A stretch of DNA of 64,000 nucleotides. It comes from Ectopseudomonas mendocina. Lineage in GTDB: Bacteria; Pseudomonadota; Gammaproteobacteria; Pseudomonadales; Pseudomonadaceae. The position numbers and the translations under genes are program-made. Positions 8,068-14,789 of the stretch are shown piece by piece (the first letter of the stretch is position 1; each line of letters begins with the position of its first letter). The notes beneath the pieces were generated by a model. That model searched no databases, was not told the origin of the DNA, and saw only the letters and a list, made by a program, of their open reading frames with translations. Location of the stretch: positions 186,001 through 250,000 of the forward strand of contig NZ_JADTQG010000003.1 of NCBI RefSeq assembly GCF_016008875.1, in the 5' to 3' direction.

Positions 8068-8343
8068 TCACAGATGCTTCTTAAGCCATTCGTTTTTGCA
8101 CCTAGAATTTCTCCATGCAGCAGCCACACCAGACTTCACTACAAAAATTCTATCTTTCTCCCCTGCAACTTTTGCAATGGAATCCCTGATAGTGGCCGCT
8201 TTCACTTCATCAGAGGTCGTTATCGCCCAGGTATTTTCAGTAATCCTTGCCCAGCCGCTATAGCTTTTTATAATCTCAGCAACTTTGTTTTTCACCAAAA
8301 TACTTGGAGAGCTATACTCCAAAGCTATAATATATGTTGTCAT
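8068..8343 (-). CDS. Cas2/SinR-like small alpha/beta protein
   Basis: The 91-residue product opens with a hydrophobic strand (TTYIIALEY), a helix (LVKNKVAEIIKSY), strands around WARITENTWAITT, a helix (EVKAATIRDSIAKVAG) and a final strand (DRIFVVKSG). This order resembles the ferredoxin-like fold of Cas2/VapD and of bacterial proteins annotated SinR family. The Cas2 nuclease aspartate after strand 1 is not obvious (EYSS here), so nuclease activity is doubtful. It sits between two membrane-protein genes in an AT-rich cassette, with no cas1 or CRISPR array nearby, so it is not an adaptation gene. Confidence 0.55.
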   Translation of the reverse strand: MTTYIIALEYSSPSILVKNKVAEIIKSYSGWARITENTWAITTSDEVKAATIRDSIAKVAGEKDRIFVVKSGVAAAWRNSRCKNEWLKKHL

Positions 8344-8452
8344 TCATCTACACCCTTCACATATAGCACAGCCATTAACATAAGATTAGTCACTGGTTTA
8401 CCCCCCCTGCACTGACTGCCACCCAAGAGAGGCAATCCAAAGCATCTATTTA

Positions 8453-8578
8453 TTAATTTATATTTAATCTTTCTTTTTGATTAAGGACTGAAACAATTCC
8501 ACTTGGCCTTTCTTTTTTCTCGGTTGATTGCTTTTTCTCTTCTTTTTTACCTGAGCTTTCTTTTTTATCGTTCGACAT
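8453..8578 (-). CDS. Lysine/glutamate-rich 41-residue micro-protein
   Basis: ATG 8576-8578 follows TAGGTGATCT, and the stop is TAA at 8453-8455. The product begins MSNDKKESSGKKEEKK and ends SVLNQKERLNIN: a highly charged, disordered N-terminal half and a short amphipathic end. It starts 7 bases after the stop of the membrane-protein gene 8586-9101 on the same strand, which argues for real coupled translation. It precedes the Cas2/SinR-like gene by about 110 bases. Function unknown. Confidence 0.5.
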   Translation of the reverse strand: MSNDKKESSGKKEEKKQSTEKKERPSGIVSVLNQKERLNIN

Positions 8579-8585
8579 AGATCAC

Positions 8586-9101
8586 CTATAGGAATATAAA
8601 AACAGCAAAAAGCAGGGAAACAAATATTAATGACGCCGCCAGCTCTTTGTGAGCCATCTTGATGCTATCAACCTTCTGATTATTCACCTCCCTCGCCAAC
8701 TCTGCTGTAGTCACCAAGTCATCAATAACCGACTCATAAATATCCGCCAGTTTTTTGCCGTAAAAGTAGTCTCTCAGCTCCACATTCATATTAACAAGTG
8801 AGTATGCACGGGGTCTAAGCACATCAAAAAGACACCTACCACAATTTGCCATCGCAAGATAAGCAAGCAAAATCAAGATCAGGTAAATCCAATCCCAAAC
8901 CCCGTCAAGCCCCAACAACTTATGCTCAGAAAACCTTACATGCGCAGTTACAATACCTATCAAGATTGACAAGAAACCAAAGTATCTTGCTGCTTTATCC
9001 TCTAGCGATTTGCTTCGCGCAAATTCATCGATATAAATATTTCTAGAGTAGTCATATAGAAATTTTCTCTTATCGGTCTCTATTTTTTCATCTTCGTCCA
9101 T
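8586..9101 (-). CDS. SLATT/Pycsar-effector-like membrane protein, first gene of AT-rich cassette
   Basis: The 171-residue protein begins with a charged helix (EKIETDKRKFLYDYSRNIY), then LEDKAARYFGFLSILIGIVT entering a first TM helix at about residues 37-53. A second TM lies at about residues 70-90 (WIYLILILLAYLAMANCG), a cytosolic helical region follows, and a C-terminal TM lies at about 152-171 (ASLIFVSLLFAVFIFL). Helix-DKA-TM-TM organisation is typical of SLATT and Pycsar-type membrane effectors that depolarise the cell in anti-phage systems. That assignment is from pattern only. The ATG has GGAGTAG upstream, and composition is AT-rich. Confidence 0.55.
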   Translation of the reverse strand: MDEDEKIETDKRKFLYDYSRNIYIDEFARSKSLEDKAARYFGFLSILIGIVTAHVRFSEHKLLGLDGVWDWIYLILILLAYLAMANCGRCLFDVLRPRAYSLVNMNVELRDYFYGKKLADIYESVIDDLVTTAELAREVNNQKVDSIKMAHKELAASLIFVSLLFAVFIFL

Positions 9102-9177
9102 GTTACCGACTACTCCTTAATTATCACGCCCATAGCATTTCGGGCATACCAGCGCCTAGCCACTTCCGTTGTAATCG

Positions 9178-9450
9178 CTATCCCGTTTGATTGGGCAAGT
9201 TTGAATTGGCCTGATCGTATTCGGGGCTTGTCTGTCCTGCTTCTGGCGCAACCTCACCACTGACCACCCACAAGGCGAATTGAGGAAAGAGCTTAACGAT
9301 AGCTTCGATCTCCTCTGCTTTGATTTCGCGCTTTCTGGCGGTGTTCTTCAGGTTGTTCCATGTGTAGCGACTGATGCCAGTGCGCTCCTCCAGCTCAGGA
9401 AGCCGAATCCCGGAGCTTTTCAAAATAGTTATAACGCGCTCTTTAATCAT
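9178..9450 (-). CDS. HTH repressor of the island/prophage switch (CI-like, short)
   Basis: The product is about 90 residues from ATG 9448-9450 (MIKERVITILKSSGIRLPEL). It contains a lambda-repressor-like HTH (LEERTGISRYTWNNLKNTARK) followed by a short region (EIEAIVKLFPQFALWVVSGE) and no peptidase domain. A TTG start 10 codons upstream is open but lies inside the operator. It is divergent from a Cox/Cro-like gene (9578), with two ATCCA-N3-TGGAT palindromes between them, the classic layout of a lysogeny-type switch. It probably represses itself and the divergent gene. Confidence 0.7.
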   Translation of the reverse strand: MIKERVITILKSSGIRLPELEERTGISRYTWNNLKNTARKREIKAEEIEAIVKLFPQFALWVVSGEVAPEAGQTSPEYDQANSNLPNQTG

Positions 9451-9474
9451 AGCCACTTGATCTATATTTGATAT

Positions 9475-9487
9475 ATCCAATATGGAT
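9475..9487. promoter_or_regulatory. Operator 1, ATCCA-ATA-TGGAT
   Basis: A perfect 13-bp palindrome with a 3-base centre, immediately upstream of the repressor start. It has the same half-sites as operator 2, with centres 41 bp apart (about four helical turns), which fits cooperative repressor binding. Confidence 0.7.
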
Positions 9488-9515
9488 CAACAATGGCATT
9501 ATCCGTTTCGACACG

Positions 9516-9528
9516 ATCCATTTTGGAT
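9516..9528. promoter_or_regulatory. Operator 2, ATCCA-TTT-TGGAT
   Basis: Second copy of the operator, with identical half-sites and a different 3-base spacer. It lies about 50 bp upstream of the Cox/Cro-like start, between the two divergent genes. Confidence 0.7.
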
Positions 9529-9577
9529 AACGCAATGCTGAATAACTGGCATTGACACGAATAGTGACGGAACGAGC

Positions 9578-9755
9578 ATGGAACTGGAAGAGCTGGAACC
9601 TTCGAAGCTGATAGGCCCGCAACAGGACGTGGAAACCGTCGACTCCTGGGCCGATCGCTACGGCCTGACCTACGGCACCGCGCGTGCCTTGGCAATGAAA
9701 AAAGCGTTCTCTCCACCGCCTAGGTAAGCGGCGCATGGTCAAACTGGCCATATGA
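9578..9755 (+). pseudogene. Cox/Cro-like small DNA-binding protein, one-base frameshift
   Basis: From ATG 9578 the frame reads through VDSWADRYGLTYGTARALAM, a helix-turn-helix like those of Cox-type prophage regulators, then KKAF, and meets TAA at 9725 after SPPPR. Skipping T 9710 restores LHRLGKRRMVKLAI and a TGA at 9753-9755, an ending typical of the family. The present sequence therefore has a one-base insertion, either a real inactivating mutation or a sequencing error. The intact protein would be about 58 residues and would oppose the divergent repressor. Confidence 0.6.
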
Positions 9756-9892
9756 TCAGCCACTCACCCTCACCGGGCGTAGATTTTCATCTCGCGTTAA
9801 AACGTACTGCTATCTTCCCTCTAGTTGAGAAGAAACAGCGAAAGGACCGCAGATTTTGACATACGCCTACTGCGTGTCGGGAGAACAGCGCC

Positions 9893-10135
9893 ATGCGTAC
9901 GGTTACAGCAAGTGAGGCACGCGCCAATCTCTATCGGCTGATGGATCAATCTGCCGAATCTCACCAGCCCATTCTGATCTATGGTAAGCGGGTAAACGCT
10001 GTCCTGCTCTCGGCCGAGGATTGGCAGGCAATCCAGGCGACCCTGCATCTGCTTTCCATTCCGGGTATGCGTCAATGCATCAAGAAAGGCATGACCGAGC
10101 CTGTAGATGCGTGCACCAAAGCACTGGACTGGTGA
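9893..10135 (+). CDS. Phd/YefM-family antitoxin (orphan)
   Basis: The 80-residue protein is a clear YefM type: MRTVTASEARANLYRLMDQS, then ILIYGKRVNAVLLSAEDWQAI and a toxin-binding C-terminus ending ACTKALDW. It would normally be followed by a YoeB-type RelE-fold toxin. Here the next 60 bases lead straight into a terminator and the second tRNA-Ser repeat (10227), and no toxin frame is present. The antitoxin is thus solitary at the island junction, probably because the toxin gene was lost or replaced on integration of the right-hand element. Confidence 0.88.
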   Translation: MRTVTASEARANLYRLMDQSAESHQPILIYGKRVNAVLLSAEDWQAIQATLHLLSIPGMRQCIKKGMTEPVDACTKALDW

Positions 10136-10192
10136 CCTCCCGTTCACGTGGGCTAGACAGGGCTCTAGATACTACCGAAAGCTAGAAAAGCA

Positions 10193-10224
10193 AAAACCCC
10201 TGCAGGTTTCCCTGCAGGGGTTTT
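10193..10224. terminator. Perfect terminator hairpin next to att copy B
   Basis: The 14-bp perfect stem AAAACCCCTGCAGG/CCTGCAGGGGTTTT has a 4-base loop with T-runs on both strands, so it is bidirectional. It ends the yefM-like gene and lies directly downstream, in the tRNA-Ser sense, of the tRNA 3'-end copy at 10227. Confidence 0.8.
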
Positions 10225-10226
10225 GC

Positions 10227-10261
10227 GAAAGTGGCGGTGAAGAAGAGATTCGAACTCTTGA
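10227..10261. repeat. Att copy B: 35-bp duplicate of tRNA-Ser 3' end
   Basis: The 35 bases are identical to 23635-23669 (CCA, acceptor and T-arm of tRNA-Ser plus flank). Together the two copies delimit a 13.4-kb element whose integrase lies beside the intact tRNA, so this is the distal attachment site. The following 10262-10800 (about 540 bp) has no supportable gene; it is probably element end sequence with recombinase-binding and promoter DNA. Confidence 0.9.
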
Positions 10262-10800
10262 GGATCACAGCCAAGACTAAAAATCCTTTCCTTTCAGCAT
10301 ATTGCGCCTTTCATTGTTTAGTTTCGTACTCATTTTCTGTACTCGTCAATTATCTGCAGCGATTTTTTTCAGCAAAAATGCGAGCCCCTATCCATCGAGC
10401 CGTCCCACTCGATTCCCCCCAGTACCCACCCCTCTCCGCCTGAAAAAACAGGGCACCCCCTCCCCGATCAAACACGATGCTCGGGCTACCCTCCCGACAG
10501 CGATGGTGAGCGGGAGCCAGGTGATCAGCTCCTGGCTTCAATCACAGCCTTACGAACGAGCAGCACCTGACCAAGCAGCTCGCTGATCAGCCAGATCAGC
10601 CCAGCGCCACCACATGACGGACGTTATGCGGGCTCAGGAGATGGATCAGAAGGTGTGAACCCGTAACCAAGCAAACCGCCTCCAGAGGACAACAAGAGAA
10701 TGCGGCTTCCGCATGGATCGCTTCTGTTGAAAATCACGGAGCCATCATGCACTATTCTGACCCTAGATAACGATCCATCTTGAGGTTGGAGTATCTATCC

Positions 10801-11382
10801 ATGACTGCAGTACTTGCCTATGTCCGCGTCAGCACTTCTGAACAGAACAACGAAGCCCAGCGCCACGCCATCAGTCAGCGCTACAACATCCATGAGTGGT
10901 TCTCCGACGAGGCCACCAGCGGGGCTACCAAGGCACTGCAACGGGAGGGCTTCAAGGCTCTCCACGCCTACGCCAGGAAGGGAGACACGGTTGTCGTGGC
11001 AGCCATCGACCGCCTTGGCAGGGATACCATCGACGTATTGGAAACAGTCGAAGCCCTGAAGGCCAAGGGCGTGACGGTGGTCTCGATGCGCGAAGGCTTC
11101 GACCTATCCAGCCCAGTCGGCAAAGCTATGCTCACCATGCTGGCTGCCGTTGCGGAACTGGAGCGGGCCAATATCAAGGCCCGTCAGATGGCCGGTATTG
11201 AGCGAGCCAGGGCGCAGGGCAAGAAGCTGGGGGCACCGAAGGTGATCGATGATCAGGCTGTGGCTATCTGGAGGAAAGAGAACGAGGCCAGCATTGCGGA
11301 TACCGCCAAGCACTGGGGGATCTCGACGGCTGCCGTGAAGCGGGCTTGTAGGGCATCTCAGGCTGCGCATTCTTCCCTGTAA
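10801..11382 (+). CDS. Serine recombinase (resolvase/invertase family)
   Basis: The 193-residue protein starts MTAVLAYVRVSTSEQNNEAQ, giving the catalytic serine in YVRVSTSEQ. The domain continues with VVAAIDRLGRDTIDVLE (arginines of the active site) and the long E-helix (AAVAELERANIKARQMAGI). A C-terminal HTH (DTAKHWGISTAAVKRACRAS) matches the small resolvase/DNA-invertase class. The ATG at 10801 is chosen because GGAG lies 9 bases upstream; the in-frame ATG 21 bases earlier lacks a site. It lies next to the restriction-modification genes. Target unknown. Confidence 0.9.
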   Translation: MTAVLAYVRVSTSEQNNEAQRHAISQRYNIHEWFSDEATSGATKALQREGFKALHAYARKGDTVVVAAIDRLGRDTIDVLETVEALKAKGVTVVSMREGFDLSSPVGKAMLTMLAAVAELERANIKARQMAGIERARAQGKKLGAPKVIDDQAVAIWRKENEASIADTAKHWGISTAAVKRACRASQAAHSSL

Positions 11383-11533
11383 GTCCTTGGTGGGACGGAA
11401 TTATTTTTTACAGCTCCAGCAGCCGCGGGATAGCGGAATGCGTGATTCAGTAAGCAAATGCTGGCATTCTTGCGGCTTCGCACTGTGGGTGTAGCTGCAC
11501 TCATCCAACCACCAAGGATGTGGAGTCCTTCGC

Positions 11534-14500
11534 ATGACCGATCTGGCCCAACACCTCAAGGCCACCTTCCTTTCGTTGCTTCCTGCAGATGGAGCCACAA
11601 AGGGCAATGGCGCTCTTCGCCGTGAGATAGAAGAGCAGCTGTCCAAGGACGGGCTGTCGATCACCGAGGAGCAGTACTGGCAGGTTCACGCAGAGCTGAT
11701 CGCCAGCGGTGCTGTGGCAACCGGGAAAGGTCGTGGAGGATCGGTGCGCCTTGTGGATGCACAGCCGGACTCCTTCGGCCTGGCTACTCAGGTCGTCGAG
11801 GTCGAGGAACCTGTGGCAGCCACGAAGCACATGCTGAAAGCTGCACCAGCCAAGCCAACTGCTGGTCGTGCTAAACCGGGTGAAGAGACACAGGTGCTTT
11901 CCTACCGCCACCAGGACAAGCGCAAGAACAACCCTGAAGTCGGCATGGTGACCCCGGCTACCGATCCCGATGCAGGGAAAACCAAGTGGGCCTATGACCC
12001 ACACCTCGATCCGACCCTGAACTTCGATCCGCAGCGCGCCCGTATCGAAAGAATGATTGACGATGCCTTGGAGTCAGGGGATGTCGAGCGGATGCGTCAG
12101 GTACTGGATGAGCTGAAGCGCACCCAGTCCCCTTATCTGAACTGGGCCGGTAAGGCCGAGCGCACCAGCTTCGAGGTGGACACTGTCAGCTTGCATGTGC
12201 ATGAACGAATCGACCCGGCCAGCATACTGTCGGCTGTCCGCAAGGTGATGAAGAGGGAAGGCAAGAGCAAGGGAGACGAGAAGGCATTCCAGCCAGGGCT
12301 GTTCGATGCCCCCTTCGAGAACCTGCCGCTGCGGGATGCCATCGACTTCTACCGTCATGAGCGCGGCTGGGCCAATCGGCTGATCGCGGGTGACAGTCTG
12401 CTGGTGATGAACAGCCTGTTGCAGAAGGAGAGCATGGCTGGCCGGGTGCAGATGTTCTACTTCGACCCCCCCTACGGCATCAAGTATGGCTCCAACTTCC
12501 AGCCGTTCGTGGGCAAGCGGGATGTGAAGGATCGTAATGATGCGGATCTCACCCAAGAGCCGGAAATGATCAAGGCATTCCGTGACACTTGGGAGCTGGG
12601 GATTCACTCGTACTTGACGTACCTGCGAGATCGCTTGCTGCTGGCGAGAGAGTTACTTAACGAGTCAGGTAGTATTTTTGTTCAAATCTCTGATGAGAAT
12701 GTTCACCTCCTTCGTCAGATTCTTGATGAGGTTTTTGGTGGAGAAAACTTCGTTGCACAAGTTAACTACCGAACTATGACTCCTCTCGGTCAGCGGGGAA
12801 TGGCTAATGTTTACGACTATGTCGTTTGGTACGCAAAATCGAAAGAAAACATGAAGTTTCGGCCAATTTTCAAAGAGCAGTCACTTCAAGATGAGGGTGA
12901 GTTCCGCTTTTTCGATAATGGAGGCGGGACATTTAAGGCAGTTGACAGGAAGACCATATCGGAAGCCTCTGGCGAAGATCGTAATCTGATTTTTAAACGC
13001 TCAGATTTACGCTCATCCGGCTACACGCCAACTTGCGTTTTTGATTTCGAGGTCAATGGGAAGGAAGTACGGAGTCAAGGAAAGAAAAGCTGGAGAACAA
13101 ACCAGCAAGGAATCGGAAGGCTGAAGCGAGCTAATCGTCTTTTTTTCTTGGGGGATGCCATTTACTTCCGTCAGTATCATGCTGATTTTCCGCTCATGAA
13201 TATCGAGAATTCATGGACGGATACAGCTGCTGGCTTTTCAGATCCCAAGACCTACGTTGTCCAAACACATGACAAAATCATCAGTCGATGCCTTTTGATG
13301 ACAACTGATGCAGGTGATCTGGTTTTTGATCCGACCTGCGGTTCAGGTACAACAGCTCATGTTGCAGAAAAATGGGGGCGTCGCTGGATCACTTGTGACA
13401 CCTCTCGTGTTGCAGTCACTTTGGCCAAGCAGCGCCTGATGACTGCAAGCTACGATTATTATGAGCTGAAGTACCCGCAGGAAGGCTTGAAAGGGGGGTT
13501 TATCTATCGGTCTGTGCCTCGCGTTACGTTGGGAGCTATTGCCAACAATCCTGATGTCGACAGCATCTACGAGCGAATGCATCCGACCATCGAAGAGGCT
13601 CTGGCGTGCTTGAACAGAGAGCTTCGGAACAACGCAGCACCGGAGTTCAAGGTTGCTGAGGGTGGTCGCAAGGGCGAAGTCATTGTCTTCACACGCGGTG
13701 GAGAACTTCTGGAATGGGAAGTGCCTTTCGATTGGCCTGAACAATGGCCTGAAGAGGCAATCCACGCGTTTGATGACTTCCACAAGCAGCGCATTCGTAT
13801 GCAGCAGCAGATGGACGCGTCCATTGCCTCTCATGCCGATCAGGAGGTTCTCTACGACCAGCCCGCTGTCTCAAAGAACAAGCTGCGTATCACCGGCCCG
13901 TTCACTGTGGAGGCTGTACCGTTCCCCAGCGTCAAGTCTCTGGATGAGGCCTCTGGCCCCGATGAAGCCGATGCCAGCATTGCCCGTACCGGCGAATCAG
14001 GTCGTCAGCACCAGTGGCTGGCCGAGCTGCTTAAAACGGGTATTCGGGGCAAGGGGGGCCAGATACTCAAGTTCGCTGATCTGGAACCACTGCCGTTCGA
14101 CAAGGACATGCAGAGCCTCCATGCCTCTGGTCATCTCGACAGTGGGGAGCGTGTGGTCCTCAGCTTCGGCCCTGAGCACGCCGCCCTGGAGCAGCGTCAG
14201 GTGGCCAACGCCCTGAACGAGGCGGGCAATCTGTTCCCACTGCCGAAGATGGTGGTGTTCTGCGCCTTCACCTTCGACCCCGAAGCAGCCAAGGACATCG
14301 ACGCCATCAAGGGGATCACTGCGCTCAAGGCCCAGATGAACACTGATCTGCTCACCGAGGATCTGAAGAAGGCCCGTAGCAGCAACCAGAGCTTCTGGCT
14401 GATGGGTCAGCCCGATGTCGAGGTTCGTCAGCTCAAGGATGGTCGCTACGAAGTGGAGGTGCATGGCTTCGACTACTTCGATACTGCCAAGGGAGAGCTG

Positions 14501-14779
14501 GTCTCCGGTGGCAAGAGCAAGATCGCCATGTGGTCGCTGGATACCGATTACGACGAGCGCAGCCTGTTCCCTCATCAGGTGTTCTTCCCGATTGCGGGCA
14601 AAGGCGAAGGCTGGGAGAAGCTCAAGAAGAACATCCGTGCCGAGCTGGATGAATCGCGTCTGCACAAGTTCCACGGCACTGTCAGCCTACCGTTCGAGGC
14701 GGGAGATAACCGCAAGATTGCCGTCAAGATCGTCGATGATCGCGGCATCGAGTCGCTGAAAGTCATCGGGCTGAACTGA
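11534..14779 (+). CDS. Type III-like DNA (adenine) methyltransferase, Mod subunit
   Basis: The 1081-residue protein has an N-terminal winged-helix-like region (about residues 1-75), the catalytic motif FDPPYGIKYG near residue 311 and the SAM-binding motif FDPTCGSGTT near residue 597. Motif IV before motif I is the beta-class order of type III Mod proteins. Between them lies the target-recognition region. A long C-terminal extension (about residues 640-1081) makes it much larger than EcoP15I Mod. It methylates host DNA and guides the following Res subunit. GGAG lies eight bases upstream of the ATG. Nucleotides about 12650-13520 are more AT-rich than the flanks, suggesting a swapped recognition domain. 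Confidence 0.92.
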   Translation: MTDLAQHLKATFLSLLPADGATKGNGALRREIEEQLSKDGLSITEEQYWQVHAELIASGAVATGKGRGGSVRLVDAQPDSFGLATQVVEVEEPVAATKHMLKAAPAKPTAGRAKPGEETQVLSYRHQDKRKNNPEVGMVTPATDPDAGKTKWAYDPHLDPTLNFDPQRARIERMIDDALESGDVERMRQVLDELKRTQSPYLNWAGKAERTSFEVDTVSLHVHERIDPASILSAVRKVMKREGKSKGDEKAFQPGLFDAPFENLPLRDAIDFYRHERGWANRLIAGDSLLVMNSLLQKESMAGRVQMFYFDPPYGIKYGSNFQPFVGKRDVKDRNDADLTQEPEMIKAFRDTWELGIHSYLTYLRDRLLLARELLNESGSIFVQISDENVHLLRQILDEVFGGENFVAQVNYRTMTPLGQRGMANVYDYVVWYAKSKENMKFRPIFKEQSLQDEGEFRFFDNGGGTFKAVDRKTISEASGEDRNLIFKRSDLRSSGYTPTCVFDFEVNGKEVRSQGKKSWRTNQQGIGRLKRANRLFFLGDAIYFRQYHADFPLMNIENSWTDTAAGFSDPKTYVVQTHDKIISRCLLMTTDAGDLVFDPTCGSGTTAHVAEKWGRRWITCDTSRVAVTLAKQRLMTASYDYYELKYPQEGLKGGFIYRSVPRVTLGAIANNPDVDSIYERMHPTIEEALACLNRELRNNAAPEFKVAEGGRKGEVIVFTRGGELLEWEVPFDWPEQWPEEAIHAFDDFHKQRIRMQQQMDASIASHADQEVLYDQPAVSKNKLRITGPFTVEAVPFPSVKSLDEASGPDEADASIARTGESGRQHQWLAELLKTGIRGKGGQILKFADLEPLPFDKDMQSLHASGHLDSGERVVLSFGPEHAALEQRQVANALNEAGNLFPLPKMVVFCAFTFDPEAAKDIDAIKGITALKAQMNTDLLTEDLKKARSSNQSFWLMGQPDVEVRQLKDGRYEVEVHGFDYFDTAKGELVSGGKSKIAMWSLDTDYDERSLFPHQVFFPIAGKGEGWEKLKKNIRAELDESRLHKFHGTVSLPFEAGDNRKIAVKIVDDRGIESLKVIGLN

Positions 14780-14789
14780 GAGGGACACC

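Noticed and set aside
8068..8343. Cas2 adaptation protein of a CRISPR system
   Set aside because: No cas1, no other cas gene and no repeat-spacer array in the window, and the nuclease aspartate is not evident.
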